Part shown: positions 1-9,505 of the stretch, piece after piece | Layout: the number at the start of each line of letters is the position of its first letter | How positions within the stretch are numbered: position 1 is the stretch's first letter | Assembly (NCBI RefSeq): GCF_019091455.1 | Contig: NZ_JAGXJN010000039.1 | Coordinates: forward strand, 1-64,000 | DNA length: 64,000 nt | Reading direction: 5' to 3' | DNA from: Chitinophaga sp. GbtcB8 | GTDB taxonomy: Bacteria > Bacteroidota > Bacteroidia > Chitinophagales > Chitinophagaceae | Position numbers and translations under genes: made by a program | Notes under the pieces: model-generated | Told to the model about the DNA's origin: nothing | Database searches by the model: none | Seen by the model: the letters and a program-made list of their open reading frames with translations, nothing else

Positions 1-135
1 ACAATTATCTATTATATTTAGTGATCGATTAAAACTGAATCTTTAAACCCGTTGACACACTTTATGTAATACTACCACGATGAAGAGACATACGGAGAGC
101 AATGAAATTGTATCGATTCAATTCCTGACTTTCAT

Positions 136-1041
136 TTAAAGAGATTCCGGCCTATTCCTCCTTCTGTACTCCTTCGGCGATACCCCCATCAGCTTAGAAA
201 ACATCCGCGAGAAGTAGTAAGGGTCATCCATGCCCAAACTCTCCGCCACTTCCTTAATAGTAATATCCGGCAGCAGCAAATACTGGCATGCCTTCTGCAC
301 TTTTAAATGATTAAAGTACTCCACCGGCGCATAACCCGTCCTTTCCCGGAAAATAGTAGAGAAATAAGACACCGATAAATTCGCAAACTCCGCAAACTCA
401 TTCAGTGTAATTCGGGTATGGATCTTTTGCTGCATCAGATCCAGCGTAGCTGCAATAACATCTTTTTCATTCGTATGTTTAATGAAGTTGAATTTGTCTT
501 CGTACAGCACGGAAGAAAGGAAATGATAGAAGATCATATTCACATACCGCAAATTATCCGCCGTATAACCCCGTTCCAGGTTGCTGTAAATATCTTCAAA
601 CAGCTTAATGCGGCTATCACTATACGGTAAATAAGGCTTGTAGTTTTTGGCGTGCTGCAGAATGAGGTCTACAATATATGCTGCCAGGTCGCCTTTAAAG
701 TGGATCCAGTAAATAGTCCATGGATCGTCTTCATTGGCAGAGTAGGTATGTGGGGTATTGGCAGGAATGGTAATGAACTGGGAAGGGGAAATATCTACCC
801 GTTTACGGTTAATTTCCAGCCATCCGCTGCCCTCCACACAATATATGATAATGTGCTGTCCAATACCGGCAGAGCGCTTCATATAATGTCCCTTGGCCTT
901 TGGATAGTAGCCAATATCAGTAATATAGATCTGCCGGGTGATCGGATCTTTGGTCAGAAAATCTGTTCTGATCTTCTTTGGCAAAACAATGAGGCGTTGC
1001 CCTTCAAAGCCTTCCCGTTTTCTCGCCACTTTCTCTTTCAT
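136..1041 (-). CDS. AraC family transcriptional regulator (cupin plus HTH)
   Basis: This is a DNA-binding regulator of about 301 residues. The N-terminal half looks like an AraC-type cupin sugar sensor (HIIIYCVEGSGWLEI, then PANTPHTYSA). The C-terminal 100 residues hold two helix-turn-helix units, ending in the typical ESLGMDDPYYFSRMFSK and GVSPKEYRRR. A longer frame reaches 1164, but the ATG at 1041 (MKEKVARKR) is preferred because the extra 41 residues look like untranslated leader. A TAtaTTTG -7 element lies only 3 nt before this ATG. The gene diverges from the susC-like gene at 1209, so it probably controls that locus; the inducer is unknown. Confidence 0.88.
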   Translation of the reverse strand: MKEKVARKREGFEGQRLIVLPKKIRTDFLTKDPITRQIYITDIGYYPKAKGHYMKRSAGIGQHIIIYCVEGSGWLEINRKRVDISPSQFITIPANTPHTYSANEDDPWTIYWIHFKGDLAAYIVDLILQHAKNYKPYLPYSDSRIKLFEDIYSNLERGYTADNLRYVNMIFYHFLSSVLYEDKFNFIKHTNEKDVIAATLDLMQQKIHTRITLNEFAEFANLSVSYFSTIFRERTGYAPVEYFNHLKVQKACQYLLLPDITIKEVAESLGMDDPYYFSRMFSKLMGVSPKEYRRRNRPESL

Positions 1042-1208
1042 GCGCAAATATAATAAGTTAGTAATTCCCGGAATACCGTATAAAAATCCATCATTACCGC
1101 AAAAATCACTATTCTTAGTGTAATTCCCAATCACGAATTTTGGCTCAAATCCACAATGGGACAATCTATGCCGGGCAGCAACCGCTCGTCGTGCTTAAAA
1201 TTCTGGTT

Positions 1209-4200
1209 ATGAAAAATATTACATCCTTTTACCTTTTACTGCTATTCGTGTGCCTCGGAATGCAGGTTCGGGTACAGGCACAAACCAATCAGCTTCATGG
1301 GAGGGTGCTGGACGCCACCTCTAAAAAACCGCTTCCATTTGTAACAATTACCAACACCGCCAACAAAAAAGCATCACAGAAATCAGATGCCGACGGTAAT
1401 TTCAGTATGGCCGTTACCGGTAGAGCAACGCTGTTATTCAGCTATGTAGGCTACAAAAGCCATACCGTGAATGTTTCCCCGGCAGATACCGGCATCACGG
1501 TTACTATGGAAACAGACATCTCCGGCCTCAGTGAAGTAGTAGTGATCGGTTACGGCCAGCAACAGAAAAAAGACCTTACCAGCGCTGTTGCCAGCATTTC
1601 CGGTAAAGAGCTGAGCGAAATGCCCGTTACCAATATCAACAGTGCCCTGCAATCCAGGGTGCCGGGCGTGCAGGTAACCAACGGAGGCTTTGAGCCGGGC
1701 GGTGGTACTAATATAAAGATACGGGGTATCAACTCCCTCACAGAAGGCTCAGGCCCTACCTATGTAGTGGATGGTGTGATCATGACCGGCGATATCCGCG
1801 AGATCAACCCTTACGATATTGAATCCATAGATGTGCTGAAAGATGCTTCTGCCGCTGCCATCTATGGCGCCAGGGCCGCTGCCGGTGTAGTGATCATCAC
1901 TACTAAAAAAGCAAAGGCAGGCCGCTCGTCGGTAGACTATAACGGCTATTACGGTATACAGAAAATTTCACGCGCTTATGATTTTATTGATGCAAAAGAC
2001 TACGCTAATATCAGAAGGGTAGCCCTGAGCGATGAAGACCCGGTAGCCTGGCCGCTGAACGATCCTAAAACAGATTCAGTGGTGTTCAGCCCTCGTGAGC
2101 TGCAGAGCCTTGCCGCTGGCAAGTCTTATAACTGGGCCGATGCCATTACGCAGGTAGCGCCCCTGCAAAGTCATACACTCAGCATCTCCAACGGCATTGG
2201 CCGCAATAAGGTGTATCTGAGCGGCAACTACCTGAACCAGGGCGGTATCATCATCGGCTCTAACATGAAGCGTTACTCCGTAAAAGGCAACATGGAATCG
2301 GCTGTATCAGATAAGCTCACCATGGGTTTAAACACAAACATCTCCCATATAGAAACAGATGGAGTGAGCAAAAGTGCTTATTACAATGCAGTGACCATGA
2401 GCCCACTGCGGCCTATCTATGACTCCACGGGTAAACCGTTGGTGGAAGTAGATCCCAGCACTGGCCGTATTGGTGCAGATAACCCGGTAGCGCTGGCCAA
2501 AGATGCCACTAACCACAGTGTAGACGACCGTTTCATAGGTAATCTGTTCCTGGAATATAAAGTGATCACCGGTCTGAACTTCCGGTCTAACCTGGGTTTG
2601 GACGTGTACAAGAATCAGCGTTTTGAATACTACCCACGCAACACATATGATGGTTATTCACAGTTGGGTGTTGCCAAAGTGCAGAACTTCGGTTACCGCG
2701 ATTGGGTATGGGAAAACACGCTGACCTACGATTACAATCCATCGGAAAATCATTCCCTGAACATACTGGGTGGTTATACCACGCAAAAAAGAAGGCAGGA
2801 ATATAACTTTGAGCAGGCCTCTGGTTTCCCCACAGATGAGCTGACGTATAAGAATATGAGCCTTGCTGCCAGGCGGGATAATATTTCCAGCGATTACTGG
2901 AACCGGGTGATCAACTCATTCCTGGGCCGCGTGATCTATAAATTTAAGGACCGTTACATTTTTAACGTAACAGCACGATACGATGGTTCATCCAACTTCG
3001 GAGCTGAGAACCGCCATGGTTTCTTCCCATCTGTAAGCGGTGCCTGGCGTTTAATAGACGAGCCTTTCATTGGTTTTAAAATGAAATCGCTCGTGAATGA
3101 TGCCAAGATCCGCGTAAGTTATGGGGTAGTGGGTAACCAGGATATTGGCTACGACCGTATTTATACCCGCATGGATGCTGCTGCTTATCCCTTTAACGGT
3201 AGCTCACAATCCACCGGTTACCAGTTAGGCGGCAACGCCGGTAACAGTGCGCTGAAATGGGAAAGCCAGCGCCAGTTTAACGCCGGTTTTGACCTGGCTA
3301 TGAATAGCTCGCGCGTGCAGCTCACCTTTGACTTCTATAACAAAGACATACGTAACCTGCTGCTGAACCAGGACCTGGCGCCTTCACAGGGTTTCAGTAA
3401 TAAGATGATCAACGTAGCAGCTATGAATACCCGCGGGATAGATATTGGTCTGAAGCTGTACCCGGTAAAAACACCCAACTTCGACTGGCAGGTGAACCTG
3501 AACTGGTCTAAGTATAAATCAAAGATCACCGCTTTGCTGCCTGGCCGAGATTCTTTAAGCCCTACCCTCAAAGTAGGGGAAGCGCCCAACAGCCTGATAG
3601 TGGATTATGTGTATGATGGTTTATACCAGCAGGGCGATGATTTTAAGCTGAACCCTTCCGGCCATCCTGGTGATATTAAAGTAAAGGATATTAATAACGA
3701 TGGGATCATAAACCCTTATGACCGCGCTATTGTAGGCCGTACCACGCCTAAAGGCTGGGGCGGTGTATGGAACTACTTCCGCTATAAACGTGTGTCCATG
3801 ACCGTATTTGCCACTTACATGTACGGCCATGATGTGTACGACAAAGCATATACAGATTACCTGTACATGGGTGGAGGCCATAATGTGGTGCTGAAAAAAG
3901 GTTTGAACTACTGGACGCCCACCAATACCAATACCGATGTGCCGCGTCCGAATGCATTCGGCAGCTCCTTACGTATGCTGCCGCAGGGCTCTTCCAGCTA
4001 TGCAACAGAGAAGGGGGATTTCATCCGCATCCGGGATATTACCATGTCTTACGATTTTTCTCCGGACCTGCTTAGCAGGATCAAGGTACGCTCACTGCGT
4101 GCATACGTACAGGTAATGGAGCCGTTCCTGTTCACCAAATACCGTGGTATTGACCCGGAGATCAATGGTAATATGGACCAGAGCCAGCGGGCTGATATCT

Positions 4201-4247
4201 ATCCAAGATACCGCACCTTTTTGCTTGGCGTAAACCTGGGTTTATAA
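1209..4247 (+). CDS. susC: SusC/RagA-family TonB-dependent outer membrane transporter
   Basis: This 1012-residue outer membrane transporter should import oligosaccharides in partnership with the SusD-like lipoprotein downstream. A signal peptide ends near VQAQ. Next comes a carboxypeptidase-regulatory-like domain (LHGRVLDATSKKPLPFVTI), the SusC linker LSEVVVIGYGQQQKKDLTSA, a plug domain (VPGVQV, GGTNIKIRGINSL, YVVDGVIM) and a long beta-barrel. The ATG at 1209 is chosen over the upstream in-frame ATG at 1140 because it begins directly with the hydrophobic signal (MKNITSFYLLLLF). The gap to the next gene is only 17 nt. The substrate cannot be read from the protein; the neighbours suggest galactosides. 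Confidence 0.95.
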   Translation: MKNITSFYLLLLFVCLGMQVRVQAQTNQLHGRVLDATSKKPLPFVTITNTANKKASQKSDADGNFSMAVTGRATLLFSYVGYKSHTVNVSPADTGITVTMETDISGLSEVVVIGYGQQQKKDLTSAVASISGKELSEMPVTNINSALQSRVPGVQVTNGGFEPGGGTNIKIRGINSLTEGSGPTYVVDGVIMTGDIREINPYDIESIDVLKDASAAAIYGARAAAGVVIITTKKAKAGRSSVDYNGYYGIQKISRAYDFIDAKDYANIRRVALSDEDPVAWPLNDPKTDSVVFSPRELQSLAAGKSYNWADAITQVAPLQSHTLSISNGIGRNKVYLSGNYLNQGGIIIGSNMKRYSVKGNMESAVSDKLTMGLNTNISHIETDGVSKSAYYNAVTMSPLRPIYDSTGKPLVEVDPSTGRIGADNPVALAKDATNHSVDDRFIGNLFLEYKVITGLNFRSNLGLDVYKNQRFEYYPRNTYDGYSQLGVAKVQNFGYRDWVWENTLTYDYNPSENHSLNILGGYTTQKRRQEYNFEQASGFPTDELTYKNMSLAARRDNISSDYWNRVINSFLGRVIYKFKDRYIFNVTARYDGSSNFGAENRHGFFPSVSGAWRLIDEPFIGFKMKSLVNDAKIRVSYGVVGNQDIGYDRIYTRMDAAAYPFNGSSQSTGYQLGGNAGNSALKWESQRQFNAGFDLAMNSSRVQLTFDFYNKDIRNLLLNQDLAPSQGFSNKMINVAAMNTRGIDIGLKLYPVKTPNFDWQVNLNWSKYKSKITALLPGRDSLSPTLKVGEAPNSLIVDYVYDGLYQQGDDFKLNPSGHPGDIKVKDINNDGIINPYDRAIVGRTTPKGWGGVWNYFRYKRVSMTVFATYMYGHDVYDKAYTDYLYMGGGHNVVLKKGLNYWTPTNTNTDVPRPNAFGSSLRMLPQGSSSYATEKGDFIRIRDITMSYDFSPDLLSRIKVRSLRAYVQVMEPFLFTKYRGIDPEINGNMDQSQRADIYPRYRTFLLGVNLGL

Positions 4248-4264
4248 TCTAAAAACTGAATCAC

Positions 4265-5788
4265 ATGTTATTTGCACATAAATATTCCAATGTAAGCAAG
4301 ATCACGCTGGTCTTCATAATGACCGGGATGCTGCTGGCCGGTTGTACCAAACAGCTGGATATAAAACCGGAGGTATTTATTTCACCGGAAGAGCTGTATA
4401 AAGATGAAGCAGGCGTAAAATCCGGTATAGTAGGCATTTACCGGCAGCTGCTGGAGCTGAAGCGCTCTGATTATGTAATTGTAGGGATGGTGGGTACTGA
4501 TGAAGGCAAGACCACTTTGTTTGTACCTACCTGGGGTACTTACTGGCAAAACTTCTGCGCCGTAAACACCTATTCGACACTCATGACCGCGCAGAATGAT
4601 GTAGTGCAGGGCTTCTGGATAGATTGTTATAAAGGCATTACCAATGCCAACATCGCCATCCGCAGTATTCCTGGTGTAGCCATCAGTGATGCTACTAAGA
4701 ACCAGGCTTTGGGTGAAGCTAGGTTCATGCGCGCCTTATTTTACTTTTACCTGGTGCAGGCATATGGCGCTGTGCCCATGCCTACGGAAGAAGTGAGCAC
4801 CGTGGCTGACCAGAAAGGCGGATTACCCCGCAGCAGTGAAGAAGACGTGTATAAGCTCATCGTGTCTGATCTGCAGTTTGCCGCAGCTAACCTTACAGCC
4901 AAAGGCGGTGAAGGAAATACTGGCCGCGCCACTAAAGAAGCGGCTACTGGTTTGCTGGGTAAAGTGTACCTGACGCGTAAAGACTGGAACAATGCCAAAA
5001 CCACCCTGGAGCCGCTGTTAACTGCATCCAACACCACGCTCATGGCCAACTACGCCGATCTGTTTGTAGAAGCCAATGAGAATAATATTGAATCACTATT
5101 TGAAATACAGTTCTCAAACGAAAACAATAATACCAGCAACCTGCCTGCTAACCTGGGATGCTGGCAGATCAATTCTCCGGAGCTGCCGGGCGCGGGTGGT
5201 CATGTGATCATTCCAACCGATTATTTCTTTGACAGTTTTGAAGCAGGCGATAAACGCAAGGATGCCACCTTCCGCACCCTGTTCTTTGATAAGGATGGCA
5301 AGCCGGTAGATTATTCGTGGTGGTCAGATGTAGGTAAGCCGCACATCAAGAAGTTTGATATTACCAAAGGCGTATCTGTAAGCAGTGATAGATCATCCCG
5401 CAACCTGTACTACCTGCGTTTGGCAGATGTAATACTCATGTATGCAGAAGCGCAGAACGAGCTGGGTAACACGGCGGTAGCCATGCAAAACCTGAACAGG
5501 ATCCGCAACCGCGCCGGTTTGCAGAACTATGAAACCGCCCACGGCACCACGCTTACGCAAGACCAGCTGCGTAAGGAGCTGATGCTGGAGCGCATGCGGG
5601 AACTGGGCTTTGAGGGATGGCGGTGGTTTGATCTGAAACGCACCGGCACCCTGCTTACAGAGGTAAAAGCACATAATATAGATGCTGCTCCCAACATCAC
5701 GGAGAAACATTTATTGTACCCAATACCTACCCGCGAGTTTGAAAATAACCAGTCGTTAAAGCTGTCAGATCAGAACCCGGGTTATTAA
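4265..5788 (+). CDS. susD: SusD/RagB-family glycan-binding lipoprotein
   Basis: A 507-residue surface lipoprotein that would cap the SusC-like barrel and bind glycan. The lipobox LLAGC places the lipidated cysteine at residue 27. The SusD-like N-terminal region is recognisable from the TPR-type stretch GEARFMRALFYFYLVQAYGAVPMP. The C-terminal RagB signature is visible in YLRLADVILMYAEAQNELG and RELGFEGWRWFDLKRTG. The protein ends with the usual YPIP...NQSLKLSDQNPGY tail. It is cotranscribed with susC, and a strong hairpin immediately follows the stop codon. Confidence 0.95.
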   Translation: MLFAHKYSNVSKITLVFIMTGMLLAGCTKQLDIKPEVFISPEELYKDEAGVKSGIVGIYRQLLELKRSDYVIVGMVGTDEGKTTLFVPTWGTYWQNFCAVNTYSTLMTAQNDVVQGFWIDCYKGITNANIAIRSIPGVAISDATKNQALGEARFMRALFYFYLVQAYGAVPMPTEEVSTVADQKGGLPRSSEEDVYKLIVSDLQFAAANLTAKGGEGNTGRATKEAATGLLGKVYLTRKDWNNAKTTLEPLLTASNTTLMANYADLFVEANENNIESLFEIQFSNENNNTSNLPANLGCWQINSPELPGAGGHVIIPTDYFFDSFEAGDKRKDATFRTLFFDKDGKPVDYSWWSDVGKPHIKKFDITKGVSVSSDRSSRNLYYLRLADVILMYAEAQNELGNTAVAMQNLNRIRNRAGLQNYETAHGTTLTQDQLRKELMLERMRELGFEGWRWFDLKRTGTLLTEVKAHNIDAAPNITEKHLLYPIPTREFENNQSLKLSDQNPGY

Positions 5789-5793
5789 ACAAT

Positions 5794-5826
5794 GAAGTGT
5801 GAAAGGATGCTTTCACACTTCGTTTT
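5794..5826 (+). terminator. Intrinsic terminator after susD
   Basis: A perfect 12-bp stem (GAAGTGTGAAAG / CTTTCACACTTC) with a GATG loop is followed by a short T run. It lies only 15 bp before the glycosidase gene, so it may attenuate rather than end transcription of the locus. Confidence 0.85.
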
Positions 5827-5840
5827 ACTAAGATGAATGT

Positions 5841-8060
5841 ATGTGTAAAAGACAATTATTATCGCTCATTGGTTTATTGTTTGCCGGACAGCTATCAGCG
5901 CAGCAGCTGCAGGATGGTAAAGACAGCCTGCTGCTTTCCAATGCGCAGGCAAAGGTAGTGGTGAATTATGCTTCCGGGAAAGTGAGCTATTATTTTCAGA
6001 ACGGTGTGCAGCTACAGAACACTACTGCTTATGTGGAGGATGTTCATGCAGGTTACCTGGGTACAGCTGATTTTAGCAGTCATACTATTGCTACAGATGC
6101 CGTACAAGGCACGTTGGGCAAAGGTATCAGCCTGCGCCTGGTACATGCGGATGATAAGCAGCCTCTGAGCCTGATCCAGTATATTATTCTCTATGAGAAC
6201 CAGCCATTTTTATTGATCAGTGTAGAAGCAGTTTCCGGTAAAGCAGTAGCTGCTTTACCGGAAACCCGTAATATATCACCGCTCAGCGTTTCAGCGGCAC
6301 AAAAAGGACGTGTATTTATTCCCGGAACCGAGCCGCGCATCCTGGATGTTCCCTTTGATAACGACAACTGGGTAAAAGTGCTGGCGCAGGCCTGGCCTAT
6401 GGATGCGGCTAAACCGGTGCGGGGCATCAGCTACGAGTTTGCCTCCCTGTATGATAACAATACTTTTGCCGGCCTGGTAACAGGTAGTATTACGCACGAT
6501 TTCTGGAAAACAGGGATTGTTTATAAAACTGGGGCAGAAAAAGGAGTGCTGGATACTTTTAATATTTACGGGGGCGCTGCTACGGAAGATAATAAAGCCT
6601 TACCCGCAGCCTATGGCGGCCTGGATGGCACACATGATCATACCCCGCATGGGACCATGCAAGGTGAAACCGTGCATTCGCCGGTCATATATTTAGCTGC
6701 AACGAATGATACCCGAAAGGATTTTGTAGGGTACGGCAAGGTGAATGTATTGCAGGCCGGCCACCTTGATTGGCAGGGCTTTGCACCGTTTTACTGGAAC
6801 AGCTTTGGCGTAGAAGGGGTGTTAGGATATGAGAAAGTAATGATGCCGCCCGGCGTAGCCAAAATATCAGACTTCATTTACACGCTGAATAATTTCAACA
6901 AGTATGCGAAGCCGGTACTAAGTATTGATTCCTACGATCAAAGCATTTACACCACTGATCTGCTGGCCTCTTTAGGTAAATATGGTAAAAAGAAGAACCA
7001 GCAGCTGGGCTTCTATTTTATACCCTTTGCCGTATGGACCTGGAAAAATTCCATGGACCAAACGAAGCTGAATGGTACAGAAGTACTGTTAAGAGATGTA
7101 GTGCTGAAAGATAAGAACCACCAGCCCATAGCCTACAAAGATGGGGACTGGGGCGCGTTTGCCATTGACCCTACACACCCGGCTGTGCGGGAATACATCA
7201 TCGGACAATTAAAAAAAGCAAAAGCCATTAATGCATCTTTTATTAAGATAGATTTTTTAACCGCAGGTTCATTAGAATCCACCACCCGGTATGACAAGCA
7301 TGTGCGAACCGGCATGCAGGCATACAACCAGGGCATGAAAATGCTGAAGGGGTTGGTGGATTCTATTATGGGGCCGGACATTTTCATTACCATGGCTATA
7401 TCTCCCATGTTCCCTCACCAGTATGCACATACGCGGTTCGTATCCACGGATGTGTATTCCCACCTGCGCGATGACCAGCCGGGCTTTCCAGGCTGGGGCA
7501 GCACGGAATCGTCGCTGGCCAGCGGATCGCACCTGTGGTGGATGCAGGGCACCTTATGGCCTTACACCAACCTGGATGTTGCCATCATGAAACACTTCCA
7601 GAAAAATCCTGACCTCACGGAACAGGAAATTAAAGTACGGCTGTACGCCATGATGGTAATGGGCAGCATTTTAGGCGATGGCTCCGACTTCCGCGACAAG
7701 GTAGCTGCGGAAAGAGCGCAGCGGTACTTGAATAATCCGGAAATATGCGCTTTCTTTAGTCAGCCAAAAGTGTTCACCCCACAGCGTATGGCAGATGGTG
7801 AAACCATGGACCAGCAGCTGAGCTTTTATTTAAAAAGTGATACCACTATGCTGGCAGCTTTTAACTTTGCTACGCAAAAGGAGTTTAAAGAAACGTTCAA
7901 TATAAAAGATATAGGCCTGGATAACACCAAAGCCTATACTATAACGGATTTGTTAACCGGCCGGTCATTAGGCCAGGTAACCCGCGGACAGGCATCCATT
8001 TCACTGACAGTACCGGTGAAAGACGCGCTGCTGGTGAGGCTGGTGCCTGTACATGACTGA
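5841..8060 (+). CDS. Secreted clan GH-D-like glycoside hydrolase (alpha-galactosidase-like)
   Basis: A 739-residue secreted enzyme with a signal peptide ending LSAQQ. It has an N-terminal beta-sandwich region of about 300 residues, a central (beta/alpha)8-like catalytic region, and a C-terminal beta domain. The strand motif ASFIKIDFL puts a likely catalytic nucleophile at Asp471, as in GH27/GH36 enzymes. Asp537 or Asp544/Asp545 in STDVYSHLRDDQ could be the acid/base. HLWWMQGTLWPYTNLDVAIM resembles the substrate-pocket part of melibiase-like enzymes. The gene lies between susD and a galactose mutarotase, which supports alpha-galactoside hydrolysis. Exact GH family and specificity are inferred, and another alpha-hexoside is possible. 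Confidence 0.7.
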   Translation: MCKRQLLSLIGLLFAGQLSAQQLQDGKDSLLLSNAQAKVVVNYASGKVSYYFQNGVQLQNTTAYVEDVHAGYLGTADFSSHTIATDAVQGTLGKGISLRLVHADDKQPLSLIQYIILYENQPFLLISVEAVSGKAVAALPETRNISPLSVSAAQKGRVFIPGTEPRILDVPFDNDNWVKVLAQAWPMDAAKPVRGISYEFASLYDNNTFAGLVTGSITHDFWKTGIVYKTGAEKGVLDTFNIYGGAATEDNKALPAAYGGLDGTHDHTPHGTMQGETVHSPVIYLAATNDTRKDFVGYGKVNVLQAGHLDWQGFAPFYWNSFGVEGVLGYEKVMMPPGVAKISDFIYTLNNFNKYAKPVLSIDSYDQSIYTTDLLASLGKYGKKKNQQLGFYFIPFAVWTWKNSMDQTKLNGTEVLLRDVVLKDKNHQPIAYKDGDWGAFAIDPTHPAVREYIIGQLKKAKAINASFIKIDFLTAGSLESTTRYDKHVRTGMQAYNQGMKMLKGLVDSIMGPDIFITMAISPMFPHQYAHTRFVSTDVYSHLRDDQPGFPGWGSTESSLASGSHLWWMQGTLWPYTNLDVAIMKHFQKNPDLTEQEIKVRLYAMMVMGSILGDGSDFRDKVAAERAQRYLNNPEICAFFSQPKVFTPQRMADGETMDQQLSFYLKSDTTMLAAFNFATQKEFKETFNIKDIGLDNTKAYTITDLLTGRSLGQVTRGQASISLTVPVKDALLVRLVPVHD

Positions 8061-9138
8061 CCATAAAACAGGAAGCTTGAATACCCGGCAATCGACAACA
8101 GTAGCCTTAACCAGCAAACAATGTGGCACGCTGCATGGCGCGCCTTTGTATTTAATTACGTTACAGCATGAGAACATTACGGTACACATCACCAACCTGG
8201 GCTGCACGTTAATGTCTATTTATACACCTGACCGGAATGGTGTGTTGAAGAATATTGTGGCCGGCTTTGAACAGCCTGCAGATTACGCAAATAATCCCTG
8301 GTATTTTGGATGCGTGGTAGGCCGTTTCGCCAACCGCATTGCCGGAGGCCGTTTTATGCTGGATGGTCAACCCATTCAGCTCACTGTAAATAACGATAAC
8401 AACCACTTGCACGGTGGCTTTAACGGCTTTCATACTAAAGTATGGGCACTGGATTCCCTGATCCGCGAAGGGGAGCAAGCCGGCGTAGTATTGGAATATA
8501 CCAGCAAAGACGGAGAAGAAGGTTACCCAGGCAACCTGCAGGCCAAAGTGCAATATGTGCTGAACCAGCAAAACCAGCTGGTGATCACGTATACCGCGGT
8601 TACGGATAAACGAACCCCTGTAAATTTTACGAACCATAGTTACTTTAACCTGAGCGGTTTTGAACAGCCGCTGATCACGGATCATGTGCTGCAGGTGAAT
8701 GCTGCACACTATACTGAAAAGAATGCACACAATGTACCTACCGGCCGTATATTACCACTGGCCGGCACCGGCGCGGATTTTTCTGTACCCACACGCATAG
8801 GCAAGCGTATTAATGATTTTCTACAGGATAAGGGTTTTGATCATAACTATGTATTGAGTCAGGGCCCCGGCCCCGTGGCAATATTAGAAGACCCGCATAC
8901 CGGGAGGTATTTGAAGGTATTCACAGACCAACCGGGCATGCAGGTGTATACGGCTAATTATTGGGATGGGAGTATTGTTGGGCAGCAGGGTAAGGTGTAT
9001 GTGCAACATGGCGCGGTGGCGCTGGAAACACAGGCTTTTCCGGATAGCCCGAATCATGCGGAATTTCCGGATACGGTATTGGAGCCGGGGGAGGTGTATG
9101 AGGCGGTAACGGTGTATGAGTTTGGGGTGAAGGGTTAA
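8053..9138 (+). CDS. galM: Aldose 1-epimerase (galactose mutarotase)
   Basis: A 361-residue mutarotase that interconverts the alpha and beta anomers of galactose or glucose. Family motifs are clear: GRFANRIAGGRF, NNHLHGGFNGF, the histidine-containing NFTNHSYFNLSG, and the catalytic-glutamate segment ALETQAFPDSPNH. No signal peptide is visible, so it should be cytoplasmic. The start ATG overlaps the end of the glycosidase gene by 8 bp, pointing to translational coupling. The pair would release a sugar outside or in the periplasm and equilibrate it inside for catabolism. The 3' end overlaps the convergent gene at 9135 by 4 bp. Confidence 0.95.
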   Translation: MTDHKTGSLNTRQSTTVALTSKQCGTLHGAPLYLITLQHENITVHITNLGCTLMSIYTPDRNGVLKNIVAGFEQPADYANNPWYFGCVVGRFANRIAGGRFMLDGQPIQLTVNNDNNHLHGGFNGFHTKVWALDSLIREGEQAGVVLEYTSKDGEEGYPGNLQAKVQYVLNQQNQLVITYTAVTDKRTPVNFTNHSYFNLSGFEQPLITDHVLQVNAAHYTEKNAHNVPTGRILPLAGTGADFSVPTRIGKRINDFLQDKGFDHNYVLSQGPGPVAILEDPHTGRYLKVFTDQPGMQVYTANYWDGSIVGQQGKVYVQHGAVALETQAFPDSPNHAEFPDTVLEPGEVYEAVTVYEFGVKG

Positions 9139-9497
9139 TATTTAGTGTTAAATACTTTAGGAAAATTAATATTAAAGAAGAGCCTGGGCTTTTTGTATGT
9201 GACGGTTTTCATAGCAGCCAGGCAGCTTGTAGTTGTCTGCCCATCGGAGAAAATTACTTCTCTGAACTGGATTATTGTTCTTCTTGTGGTTATTCCAATG
9301 GTAATAACGGGCTGATGATCTGTTGATGGAATATCGAATCTCTTCCTGGTTTCCTTTACTTCCAGAACGTTATAGCCATATTTGCTAAATTCCTTTTTTA
9401 CCAGCCGGGTGAACATGGCATCTCTTAAAAGCCACATAATGGCCCATAATGTAAAAAGTAAGCCTAGCCCTATAAAAAGGAAAATTATAAAAAACAT
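9135..9497 (-). CDS. Small hypothetical membrane-anchored protein
   Basis: A 120-residue protein I do not recognise. The first 25 residues form one strongly hydrophobic helix (MFFIIFLFIGLGLLFTLWAI). A basic segment and a mostly beta-strand tail follow, including HQPVITIGITTRRTIIQF. It probably sits in the inner membrane with the C-terminal domain in the cytoplasm. It is separated by 8 nt from the exonuclease gene upstream on the same strand and is likely cotranscribed with it. Codon use looks like the neighbouring genes, so it is probably real, but no function can be assigned. Confidence 0.65.
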   Translation of the reverse strand: MFFIIFLFIGLGLLFTLWAIMWLLRDAMFTRLVKKEFSKYGYNVLEVKETRKRFDIPSTDHQPVITIGITTRRTIIQFREVIFSDGQTTTSCLAAMKTVTYKKPRLFFNINFPKVFNTKY

Positions 9498-9505
9498 AAT
9501 TTTAA

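Noticed and set aside
418-1123. Three + strand frames overlapping the first AraC gene
   Set aside because: They mirror the minus-strand regulator, which has complete AraC motifs; none has promoter or domain support.
8209-8730. 173-codon minus-strand frame inside galM
   Set aside because: The + strand encodes intact mutarotase motifs over this region; the antisense frame shows no domain or plausible start.
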